DNA from: Synchiropus splendidus
Lineage: Eukaryota; Chordata; Actinopteri; Syngnathiformes; Callionymidae
Reading direction: 5' to 3'
DNA length: 64,000 nt
Assembly (NCBI RefSeq): GCF_027744825.2
Contig: NC_071335.1
Location: forward strand, 14,264,501-14,328,500
Shown here: in pieces, positions 25,001 through 35,624 of the stretch
Position numbering within the stretch: the first letter of the stretch is position 1
Layout: each line of letters begins with the position of its first letter
Notes under the pieces: model-generated
The model's database searches: none
Told to the model about the DNA's origin: nothing
What the model saw: the letters and a program-made list of their open reading frames with translations, nothing else
Translations under genes and position numbers: made by a program

Positions 25001-28000
25001 GCTGACTTCCCATAATCCTGTTTGGTTGCCGGTGCTGAGGCTCAGACGCCTGAGGTTTCCTGCGGTTGTCATTGATGCCAGTGGGCCACTGGTCTCACTA
25101 GACGTCTGAGATGCACCTAGAATCACATGAGACGTTGTCACTGCACGGCATTGTTAGATAATATCAACGCCTCTGATATGATCAACATTATTGGGTTCTG
25201 CAGAGGCTGCCAATGGGAACACCAGGCAACACGCGCACAGAATTCCTCTATATAAAAATTGCCCAACATTTGGCTGTTTTTCTGGTTGGATGACTTTTGC
25301 AGGGAAAAATAAGACTAGGAGAAGATCCAAATCACCTGAGGGACTCGTAATGTTGAAAGTCAATGATGAGGCTCCTGTGATGTAGGCCGTCATGTTCTGG
25401 AGTGACCCGTCCACAGTAAACGTAAAAGTATCTGGACTGCCAGGGTTCTTAGCTGCCTGAAACACTGTCACCTGAAACGCCCACAAAGGCACGTTAACAA
25501 AGCCACCACAGCATTTTTTGCCGCATTAAAGTGCCCACCACTGCACTGGCGGACGAGTCCTCTATCACAGCCGTGGCCGCTGGGAGGTCAGACTTTGTGA
25601 CCTCGATGGCTTGACCACCACTGGCTCGGGCCAGGTCACGGTAAAGCTGGGCGTCTGCTTGACTCATTGATCGTGGCGCCGCACCCTGGCTGTCCCTGCG
25701 CCGTCGTCTGGTTGCACGTACGTCCGTCAACATGAACGTCACCTGCATTCGGTTTAAAAAACAAACAAAAAGAAAAACGTGTGTTTTGAGGGAACACACC
25801 TGGACCTACATAAGCTGTCAGCATCTGCATCTTAAAACAAGTTGAATTGTCTTCCAATGCAGATGCTGTTATCAATGGTCAGAGTCGACTCACCACAGAC
25901 TTGGTGCTCTCGATCAGTGCAGTGATTGTGCTTTTCAGATCAGCGTCTTTAGCAGGAGCATCGGTGAAGACAAAAATCTCAGAGGAAGGTGGCGCTGCTG
26001 TCAGGGCCAGCTACAAACCATAAAACATGTGTCTTGGTTATTTGTGAATTTAAAAATGCTTGGATGGAAATATAAGACCATCCAACTAAACTGTCCCGCC
26101 TCCAGTGGTCTCGCTGCAATGAGCCATGAAGCGGGATGCGGTTCTGGAAGCAGGACTTTGGAGGACAATTGCAAACAGGTCTATTGAACTGATATTCTGG
26201 CTTGCTCCTATCCTTTTTCAAGCAGATCTTTAAGTGTCTCATGCAAAATTCAATTGAGAAATTGAGCGAGAAACCCGCTATAGTTGCTCTGTTGTGCACC
26301 TGTAATCCAGACAAACACATCTCAGGGATGTCCCCTCCTCCACTGGCAGTCAGTTTGTTAATGCTGGCTTTGAAGATTTCTGCATCAGTTGTCGTCACTA
26401 GAGGTCCAAAACCTGTCAAACCATGCAACTCAATGTTGACGTGAATGAAGCAGACGTTTGTGTCCATATGATGCTTGTATCGCAGAGGCACATTCACTCA
26501 CCCGGGTCATTGAAAGGCACCAGTATGTAGGCAGACGGCTCCTGGGACGTTCCCTTCTTCCTGTCAATGATGTCAAAAGAAACTCTCTTTGCCTCGGCGA
26601 TGTCATCGCTCATGCTGCCTGTGGTGTCGATGACGAAACACAGCACGGAGGACTGGGAGAGGCCCACCAATCTGCAGGCGGAGCAAGAGTCCCGCATCAC
26701 TTATTGTATTGACAGGAGGTTTACACATTCTCAGCTCGTACTGGAGAAACTCCTTGTCGCCCACGGCCAATCTGATGTCCTCCAGAAGTTCTATGGTTGC
26801 ATTCACAGCCAGATCGGCTGCCTTGGGGTGAAGTGAACCGTGGCTGGACCCGATTGTATCCTTGTTTATTCCCCCAACCGGGTCTCGTTCGCTGGTCTTA
26901 TCAAAGGAACCACCGTGGCTGCATTTCCCTTGAGAAGTACAAAACACAAGACAAACAAACTTGCCTAGTTGTCAAACAAAGCAATGATGCTCATACGGAA
27001 ATATGTGTTACCAGGAGGTTTCACGGAGGAGAACTGGTTGAAATAGCCCGATGTGATGAGTCCCTGCTGCAGCAGGTCCGGCAGAATGTTGTCATCACAA
27101 CCATTTTCTGAACAGTTTCTACAGGTGGGAACGTCGGGACCTGCAGCAACAGTGAAGATGAGCTCCCTCCGAACCAAACATTTGAACAGTTACATTCCTT
27201 TGCCATTTTATTTGAACTCAACTTATGAAATGAACAGGGCTGTTTGGTTTATTGATGTGGCTAAGAACTAAGTTACGGAGCAACTGATAGCATTAACCTA
27301 GAAAACCTTATGGTAATAAAGCCATAACACTCAAAGATGGAGCTGTAAACACATAAAGAATAATGATAAAGAAAGGAACTAAAAAAGACCAAAAAAGTTT
27401 TTTTTTCGACTTTTAATTTATCTATTTACATAGCAGAAATTGAGGTCCAAAACAGTCTAAGCTTTTCCAATTTGCACAAAATATTTCTTGGCCACACAGT
27501 GGAGTCACGTTGCTTGACATGTAAAGCTGCTGTGTAAGGTGTTTCTTCAAACATGAGTGAGCGTGGGGTGGGAGTGTGGTGGACGAGTCACAAAACACTC
27601 CTCAGTTTTCAAGCGAAGCATGGAAAGTGTCTTCTTTAGAACAATCTCACCTGCCAGATTGTCGAGTTGTTGGTCAGGTTGGATCAGCTTGCTGTACGGT
27701 GAGGTCTTCCCCAGCTCCACCCAGTTGCTGTGACTGTAGAAGTCCTGGATGAAGACGCCAATACATTATTTTAGCAGCAAAAATGTGCAGAGTTGGTCGG
27801 GTTGCTCTTCCACTAACCTGGAGGGTGTGGCAGGTAGCGCCAAGGGTCCAGCGACCTGCTATGAAGTCCTCTTGCTTCACACTTCGCTTCACAGCAGCCA
27901 CACCTTCAACAGCCGATCAGCAAAGAGTGAAATGTGAAATTCAATATTTAATGATTTTTTATTTTTAACTCAGTAATGTGCCTAAATGGTAACCTCATTG

Positions 28001-28129
28001 ACAAAGATTTGTGAACAATCTCATGTTTTCACATTCAAACTTTTCAGGTCTTTTCGCGCTTAATAGGATTCACAGTTATTCATGCATCTTCAAATACAGA
28101 TTAATATAGATTAACTATATTAAAATATA

Positions 28130-28204
<75 letters not shown>

Positions 28205-29251
28205 ATCGCCCTCCATTTCCTCCTCATTCTGCTTTATCTTAGCACCGCAACAAATATTCAAGTATCAAATGTCATTTGTTTCCTCTACATATAACATAAG
28301 TAAAAGCAAGTTAATAAGTTCATCATTTTGCATCTTGATGTCATATTTGTTTTCCTTCTGATTTATTTCCTTCTGAATTCATCTCATTCACATTTCACTC
28401 TTACTTTTTCATATTCTGTCCTTGATCTTTTTATATGTGTAATATACCATATTTTGTTCCGTTCACTACACTGAAAACATTCTACAACAATGATCGAATG
28501 ATGATAATACTTAAAGATTTAGTGGCCAACAGAAAGGTCAAATAAAAGGTATTTTGTTGTCGATATTTGAGATGTAAGTAACGTCTCCCTAATGTATAGT
28601 AGTGTGCATTCAGATGGCATCACAGAACACAGCTAAATGACTGTCAAAACTCCCCTTTTAGATATCACTTTTGTGACATTATTGCTGAACATGCATGATC
28701 CTTAATTTTTTTTTTATACTTGAATGGCTTCTCATCAGCTTCTTGTTTAGGCTTGATGTTAAGTTGACCTGCTGTGATGATGTCACGTCCACCCTGGATG
28801 GTCTCGTCGTCGAAGTGGTGCTCTTCGCTGAGCTCGTACACCACGTCCACCAGCGCGTTGCTGAAGGTCATGCTGGACAGAGAAGTGTGGAACATGACGG
28901 TGGAGAGAATGGAGGACGCGTTTCCTGACCACAAACAGGCCTCCTGCACTCTTTCCGGCGTAAGACTGTCGTCGATCTGAAAAGGAGGAGGCGACGGACA
29001 TTAGCTGGACTGCAATATCAGATGTCATCTTTGACGTCTGAGGCTACATGTCCCTCAGGATCACTCACAGTCAGGCTGAAGTCTCGACCCTCAGCGGCAG
29101 CCATGTCCCGGCAGACCTCGGCCGTCTTTTGGAGGACTGCACGAATGGTGATTTCCCGATGGGTGGTTGAATTTCCATCCCGTGCAAACAGTGATTGAAA
29201 GCCATGAGTGACGCTGGTCAGAGAGAGCAGGAGCACTGCCAGCAGGAGCAT
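22026..29251 (-). CDS. vwa7: vwa7-2, von Willebrand factor A domain-containing protein 7 (960 aa)
   Basis: Coding exons: 29251-29069, 28976-28769, 27903-27818, 27744-27651, 27140-27012, 26928-26742, 26671-26502, 26412-26300, 26010-25894, 25742-25539, 25471-25336, 25116-24964, 24900-24808, 24734-24625, 23813-23649, 23126-22803, 22436-22026. They sum to 961 codons with all phases consistent. Order: signal peptide (1 to about 17); HET-C-like region to about 290 with [12 protein letters not shown] near 161-172, a CxxC (PTCRNC) and KCSHGG/GGINKD; VWA domain from about 303 with metal site DTTGSMS (311-317); an RRRRR run in exon 10; beta-sandwich modules; a Cys-rich last module; then a Thr/Ala/Pro stalk and a hydrophobic end ([16 protein letters not shown]) typical of a GPI signal. 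The exon 6 donor (CA/GTACGAG) is weak but is supported by phase and by copy 1. The gene looks functional. Confidence 0.92.
28131..28202. repeat. (AT)n microsatellite
   Basis: About 70 bases of alternating A and T in the intron between exons 2 and 3 of vwa7-2. Confidence 0.95.
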
Positions 29252-29261
29252 GGCTGTCCGT

Positions 29262-30826
29262 CTGGACGGAGAGAAGAATGTCCCACGATATGAAGTCATT
29301 TCTTTAAATCGTTTAAACATTCAAAAATGAGCTTTAAAAATGAATAGGTTACCTTGAAACTTTAAGTCCAATATTCACGCCTGCTGTTCCAGACTCGTCT
29401 TTGAGTTTGTCTTGGTGTGTGCGAGAGCCTCTCAACAATGAGACATTACATGCTCTCTCTCTGTTCTTTTCATGGATGGGGTTGACATGAGTCAAGTGAT
29501 GGTGATGATAAACTGCCAAACCACCACCCACCCTGTCACATACTTCTCCGTCCTTCACAGCCGAAGACATTGCTCTTCATGATTATAAACATGACTTCTT
29601 TTATGAATGTACTAATAATGTATGACAGATGAAACCTTCATATAATGTCTCACAAATAAAGATATATTTCATTGAAAAAATGTTGTGGTGGGAAAAGGGA
29701 ACACGGTAGTTATCTGGAAAAAAAAAAGTCATTTTAGGTTGAAGTTTTTGGTTTTTTTTTTTGTCACAAAATTTCAAATTAAGATCTTTAGATTTATTTT
29801 TGGCAGATTCGAAAACGCTCTCGATGACTTCATAGGCATCCATAATGACCATCAGGATTTCTGGGTCTTTCGTTTTTCTAAAGACTCTGTAGCACTGATA
29901 CCGATAGAGATTCGCATACTGTCAGTCTAATGGAAACACAGACAAACTGTCACTTGAAACCATCACTCCTGCAGAAGTGAAGCAGGGTGGAATGGTCCAC
30001 TCCTGCCAAACCCATCTTGGGTTGCCACCATTCACACATACTTTTTAAAACGTATACAGCTTTTTTCCATTTGGTAGGACTTGAAATAATGACGTAAAAT
30101 TGGTCAGCTCATATTTGTTTAACATTGCAAACACACATTTAAGATCATGAGCAAATACACAGTAGCATCTATTGACAGGTTACAGTCGAGGCTTCTGTTT
30201 AACTTGGCAACCCCAAAGTTGATGCTAGTAATCCAGCTCAACCACATTTTTTGTGTCGACCATCCATTCGGCTGGCATGAGTCACTGTGTACAACTAAAA
30301 CACCGTAAAGAAAAAGATCAACGTCTGTGTGCTTCTGTCCATGTCGGGGGCCACATACCTTCCCTCCTTTGTGAAGAGATGTGCAGAGACAAAGGATAAA
30401 CTGTGGAGGAGCAACATTCTTTGGCGTTGAGAAATGTCCTGAAAGTCTTGAATGGCACTGGTTTAAAAGAGGGAGTGTTTATGCATTGAACCGGTCTAAT
30501 ACATGGCATATGGTAGCATCACTCAGATGGCAAAACGATGCGATGAGATGAGACAAGACAAAAGGGACTAATTCAGTGCATAAACGCTTATAAACTGACA
30601 TAACATTTGGCTCCCATGAACATCAAATAATGGAAAACATGAATGTGCTCTAATCAAATTCTGAAACGTGTCTTATATTTCTCACCTCAAACAGTGTTTT
30701 AGACACTGATGAAACAGTTCATCCACGTGGTGCTCATTGCTGTTCACCATGATCTAAGGATCAACTGCCTGACACCATAGGGAGAGGCATCACATGCCAC
30801 TTGCAAAGGCAGTTTGGGGTCACAGC
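29262..30826. other. Upstream region of vwa7-2 and intergenic DNA, no supported gene
   Basis: A putative acceptor at 29262 implies an upstream leader exon for vwa7-2 somewhere here, but I could not place it. The remainder is AT-rich non-coding DNA with only short frames. I see no promoter motif strong enough to call. Confidence 0.4.
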
Positions 30827-31047
30827 AGTCATGGGTAGATGAGGCGTCATGAAACAGTATTGCAGGGTTGATGAAACAGTGTTCTAATTTTCAGAGGCCA
30901 CTAGGTGGCGATCTCAGTTTAGAAGTGATACAAGGTTTCATTGAATTACTTGTTCAAGTCGTTTTTCAGACAGTGCCATCTGGTGGCCTCTGAGATCAGG
31001 ACACTGTTTCATGATGCCTCATCTACCCTTCAATACTGTTTCATGCG
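30827..31047. mobile_element. hAT-like MITE, second copy
   Basis: It shares the left end (atgggtagatgaggcgtcatgaaacagta), the core (gacagtgccatctggtggcctctg) and most of the right end (atgatgcctcatctacccttcaatactgtttcatg) with the element at 19,546. The outermost right end is diverged or lost, so I cannot define its target duplication. Confidence 0.7.
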
Positions 31048-31356
31048 TTTTCTCTCACCGCTTGGTCCATTACCACAGATGCAGTGGTTCAAGAGCAGAA
31101 GACAACAAAAAAGATTTAAAAAAAGGGGGGAAATAGTCAGTGTAAAATAAGCACAGGAGGAAAAACCATCTCCTCATTAATACAAATCTTATTGCTATTA
31201 TTAATATATTGTTATCAATGTCTGTGTACTCCAAGCGGTCATGTGACTACCGAAATATAAAAACTGATGTTGATATCGCCTGAAATCGCATGAATTGCGT
31301 CCAGAGAGCAATAGCAAAACTATAGAAGGGAAGAAATGCAGAGCTCCAGGAACGCA

Positions 31357-31590
31357 TCACTCCTCAGGTGCGGAGAGATAGTCCACTCTCTCTGTTTGGT
31401 CCATGGCCGGCTGGAAGATAGCTGAGGTCGCTGCTGTCCCAAATGGAAGTCTACAGTTATGGTAGAGGCCCTTGTGAATCATAACAGTAAGTAGCAAACT
31501 GGACTTTTCAGCCACGTGTATCTGGAGAGAGGTGTAGCGAAGGTCAGTCTTGCTCAATCTTGCTGCCACCAAGTAGCAAACATCACCATT
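31357..31590 (-). mobile_element. Ty3/gypsy reverse transcriptase relic
   Basis: The minus strand encodes a short piece of a reverse transcriptase palm: LSKTDLRYTSLQIHVAEKSS, then HKGLYHNCRLPFGTA and AIFQPAMDQ. This matches the family pattern F-S-K-L-D-L-x-x-A-Y-x-Q, the RLPFG block and the FQ-x-x-MD block. Only about 70 codons survive, with no YxDD segment, integrase or LTR recognised beside it. Confidence 0.75.
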
Positions 31591-32049
31591 GTGAGGCAGC
31601 GGCCACTGTTAAGCTTCTAACACTAGGTTTATGGTTTACTTTGGCATCTCCATATAAGTTCACAAGGCACAACTTGGAGTGGTGCAGTCCCTTTCGTCTT
31701 GAGTAAGGATTCCAGCTCTTGCCATAAAGCGGCCCTAGTGTCCAGTGTTTCCTCTGCAGTCAGTCTGACTCGAATAAAGATGCTTCACATCAAAATAAAA
31801 CATTTAAATATTTGTGATTTCAATAACAACAACTTCAAGTTGGAAAAATGGCTGCCTCGGTCCAATTGCTCCATTGACCTACAAAGGACTACAAACAAGG
31901 GCCATGAACTGTGTCCGGGATTCACTTTCAGTTTCAAGGGATCACAAACATCGCTGAAGCATTTAAAGCAGCTTTAACCAACCTGTTTGTTAATAAATAA
32001 ATAAATAAATCATGTACCAGAAGGTTCAGAAGCATTCATCTAAGAGGAG

Positions 32050-32055
32050 TTTATT
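32050..32055 (-). promoter_or_regulatory. Poly(A) signal AATAAA for the ART-like membrane gene
   Basis: TTTATT on the + strand gives AATAAA on the minus strand, about 170 bases past the stop at 32223. It is the first canonical signal downstream of that gene. Confidence 0.45.
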
Positions 32056-32222
32056 GATGTTTCAGGACGTGGTGAAATCACAGTATTCACTTCAGTGACA
32101 GCAGCTCCTGAGTTCAGAACGGGCTGTTTGATCCGGAGATGGTTTGGCTTATGTTTGTCCACATATTTGTTTATAACATAAACATATAGAGTATACTGGA
32201 TATTTCAGACTGCATGCTGAAC

Positions 32223-33302
32223 CTACGTGGCTACGGCAGGTGGATGGTAAGCAGGAGGTCCAAAAAGTGAATCTCTCTGTTTGCACTTTAAGACTTTAAA
32301 GAGAACAAAAATAAGTGCAAAGATAAAAATCAAAATGCAGGTGATGATGGAAATGCACCAGACGACGTGCATGGGCGACACAGATATTGCCTGCAAGGTG
32401 TTGCTGTTCCTATCATAAACACAGTTGAGGCTGCCCTTCAGTGTGTACACAACTTGACACTGCGATGTGTTTCGTTTAACACCAGTCACTTGAAACACTT
32501 CATAGGGAGGAACCAGCAGGAGCCCAGGTGGCTGCATACCTGTGTATTGAGAAACATCCGCACCGAAACAGGAGTATATTTCAAAACACGACGCCCTTCT
32601 GGAGACGCTCTCCTGAGCAGAACCCAGGATGAAAGAACTGAAGCGAACATACGGAGAGGTGATCTCCAAGTGTGTTTCTGTTCTGTGCTGTGTGTGCAGA
32701 CATGACACCTGATCGTGTTGAAGGATCTGAACAGCTTCACTCAGGCAGAAATAGAACGTCTCATTCATCTTCATGGAGTCTTTCTGTTCGTCGCCATCAG
32801 TTATGAGCAGAATGTACTCATGTATTGCTATTGTGTGTCGTCTCTCCAGGTATTTGTGTGCAGGGAGTCTGGCCTTTAGCTCAGCACGACTCCAGGTTGG
32901 ACTGGTGGTGGAGCTGGAGATGTGTGAGTCGCTCACAACTGTGAGTGGGAAGTTGCAGTCATCCGCCGCGCCTGTGTCCTCTGTCTGATTCTGTGTACAA
33001 GTGGGGAAGAAACCGCGTGTTAATCATTTGGCCACTAGAGGGCGACGTCATACTGGACGAGGATAAAAGGTTGGACCAGCTCTAGTCACTTAAATCCAGC
33101 TGTTTATGAGAGACTGTAGTGGATGCGGCTTATGATTTATACAATACAGACAGAACGTTCAAACCTTTGTCTCAATCTTGTCTCGGATCCATTTCTTGTG
33201 AACAGGGACTAAAATCATCAGGCCGGCGAAGAGAACAAGAGCAGTGGAGGCGCACGCCAATATGGCTTTTCTGTGGCATGTCACCTCCTTCCAGGGAGCC
33301 AT
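32223..33302 (-). CDS. ADP-ribosyltransferase-fold membrane protein lacking the catalytic E-x-E (301 aa)
   Basis: Two exons, 33302-33165 (46 codons, donor AAG/GTTTGA) and 32990-32223, join in phase 0 to give 301 residues. An N-terminal hydrophobic segment (about 14-34) precedes an ART-like domain. The match to the neighbouring ARTs is clear in the second half: VRFSSF for RFGSF, CFEIYSCFGADVSQY for CFMIETCFGADISQY, and PPYEVF. Aligned from PPYEVF backwards, the catalytic E-x-E becomes P201-G-L203, so transferase activity is unlikely. A strong membrane helix (about 254-276) is followed by a basic stretch and a tail with a PPxY motif (PPAY, 291-294). The secreted ARTs here lack such an anchor. 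It is probably a receptor-like or decoy ART relative. The exon 1 assignment rests on the hydrophobic start, the phase and the donor. Confidence 0.75.
32755..33120. repeat. 366-bp duplicated segment, copy 1 (partner at 48,346-48,711)
   Basis: The segment covers the 5' part of exon 2 and most of the single intron of the ART-like membrane gene. It matches 48,346-48,711 without indels; I found one substitution (gctattgtg versus gctactgtg). Flanking sequence differs on both sides. Confidence 0.92.
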
Positions 33303-33716
33303 GGTGCAGCTGTGAGAGTGGGAGCATTGTGAGAGCGTTACAGTCGTGATAGGCTTCAGTCAGGTCGACAGTGTCACAGCGTAAAACATATGCTCCCATA
33401 TATGTCAAAACAGTCATGATCAAAACCAATATATATATATATAGAGAGTCACATCACAGTGAGACATAGAGACTGTAATACAGTACAAGACAGTACTCTT
33501 TCCACAGTTCTTTTGCAGTGAACATATTCAGTGTTACAAAAAATTTTTACATCCGTGCTGACATGATACCCATTGGGAACCGTGTCACGTAGACCTGCAT
33601 GATAAATCGTGAAAAAAATTTCGATTCACCCTTGCGTCTCGTTTCATTTTTCAGTTTTTTTTTTTTTTTTTTACAAAAAAATACACCTTGTATACTGTTG
33701 TAATATGGATATTCTT

Positions 33717-34367
33717 TAAAATATATATTAGAAAAACCACAAGAGGTTAGTGAAATGCTTCACTGGATTCCTGTTCAGGATGCTCTACTCTACTATCCAT
33801 ATGAGTGTGGAGTGTTTTTACTTTAGTATTATGAAATAAATTGACTTTATGTACTGTAAGAACATAGATAAAATAAAAAAATATATATTAAAAAAACACA
33901 AGAGGTTAGTGAAATCCTTCACTGGATTCCTGTTCAGGATGCTCTACTCTACTGTCCCTGTGAGTTTGGAGTGTTTTTACTGTAGTATTATGAAATAAAT
34001 TGACTTTATGTACTGTAAGAACATAGATAAAATAAAAAAAATATATATTAAAAAAACACAAGAGGTTAGTGAAATGCTTCACTGGATTCCTGTTCAGGAT
34101 GCTCTACTCTACTGTCCCTGTGAGTTTGGAGTGTTTTTACTGTAGTTTTATGAAATAAATTGACTTTATGTACTGTAAGAACAGAGATAATATAAAAAAA
34201 TATATATTAAAAAAACACAAGAGGTTAGTGAAATGCTTCACTGGATTCCTGTTCAGGATGCTCTACTCTACTGTCCCTGTGAGTTTGGAATGTTTTTACT
34301 GGAGTATTATGAAATAAATTGACTTTATGTACTGTAAGAACAGAGATAATATAAAAAAATATTAAGG
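33717..34367. repeat. Tandem repeat, about four copies of a 159-160 bp unit
   Basis: The unit runs through 'cacaagaggttagtgaaat', 'ttcactggattcctgttcagg', 'tttatgaaataaattgactttatgtactgtaagaaca' and an A/TA-rich spacer. The phrase aagagg recurs at 33741, 33900, 34060 and 34219, giving periods of 159, 160 and 159. The first copy is the most diverged. No open frame spans the units. Confidence 0.93.
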
Positions 34368-34675
34368 GTAAGCACCGGTGGTAGTGATGCGTCCGCTCCT
34401 CCCGACTCGCTGCTCACCGGGCAACGTCTGCCGTGAATGTTCTTTCAAGCTGTCATTTAAAGTTTGCGGCCTGCACATGCACGGCACAATGTTGCATTAA
34501 AATTAAACATGCCATTTATGGCACCAGCACTTGACGGAGCATGGAGAGTTTTCCGGTGCTCATGAAAGTGAAAGCCATGGTTCCTCAGCAGCGCTTAGTG
34601 CCGCTTGTGCTTAGCAAAACCCGCCGGTCCGAGCATGACAATCGGAACGGGAGACAAGTTACCTAAGAAATAATC

Positions 34676-34879
34676 ATGAATTTCACCGCACTAGATGACC
34701 AGTCTTTCTCAGGTGGTGTTTACGCAGAGACGGAAACGGAAACGACTGGATCTGTCGCAGTTTTGGAGTCAGGTGCAGCGTTCGTGAGCCACCTGAATCT
34801 GAAACTTTTGAAAACGTCCGGAGTGGAAACTTTCATAAATGCAGTGCTCTCTGTGTCGGAGTCCTGCTACAAGCGGCCA
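34676..34879 (+). other. Candidate first coding exon of the small membrane gene
   Basis: An ATG-initiated frame of 68 codons (MNFTALDDQS start) runs into a strong donor, CCA/GTATGT, in phase 0. Joined to the acceptor at 35623/35624 it would read DELVSPLWEP and stop after 20 codons. It is therefore out of phase by one base with the longer frame used further downstream. It could be a 5' exon with a separate short product, a frameshifted exon, or chance. Confidence 0.3.
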
Positions 34880-35624
34880 GTATGTACATCTTTCACGGAC
34901 GCAGCAAAGTCTCAAGCGATTCACTAAACTTGAGATTGTCATTTAAAATTGTTTGTTCAAATAGACAGATGAATACTTTATTAATCTCCGAAGAGAAATT
35001 CCCAATTGCACAGATTTAGTTTTTTGTGATTTATTTTAGAAAGAAAAAAAGCATGTGGCTCTTACAGAAATATATTTCCATACATGTCAGTCCCTTGGCT
35101 CTTAGACAAAAAGGTTCCCGCCCAACAGATATAAACATTTGCTCACAAACCCATTTAGCTCACTGCTTCATTCTGAGTAGCTGTAGCTGGGACTCGGCTC
35201 AGCATGTTGCTTGTGCCTGGATGCTTTCACTGATGTGAGGAATGCGAGATAAAGTAGCAAGTATTGCATTGTATCTTAGCATGAACAGTATAAGCGAGTG
35301 GGCAGGTAGAAACTTCAAACTTTAGATCACATTTTTGTATGTTTAAATATTGAATAAAAAAAAAACCCCACACCAACTTTTTCCTCCCCCGACGTGTCTC
35401 ATGTTCTGTCATACAATTGAAAAACAGAAGACTTTCCAAGCAGCTCTGAATATGAATATCAACTTACAAGCGTCACAATAGCTCACCACATCATGAACAG
35501 CAGTCCAGAGAATATAACCTTTTCCCCTTAGATGATCTTTGCAAAAGCAAACACAGTAATTTGGCATTCGGTGCGACACCAACTGAGAGCTATTTGTGCT
35601 CAGTTTAACTTGTTACCATTCAGG

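Noticed and set aside
26202..26836. Plus-strand frames opposite vwa7-2 exons 6-8, repeated at 55,077-55,455
   Set aside because: The duplication of these frames simply reflects the vwa7 duplication on the other strand.
11745..29251. Idea that the locus corresponds to the MHC class III neighbourhood of mammalian VWA7
   Set aside because: None of the usual neighbours (VARS, LSM2, HSP70, MSH5) is visible; the flanking gene is pitpnc1.
33717..34367. CRISPR-like array
   Set aside because: The repeats are contiguous 160-bp units without unique spacers, in a eukaryotic genome.
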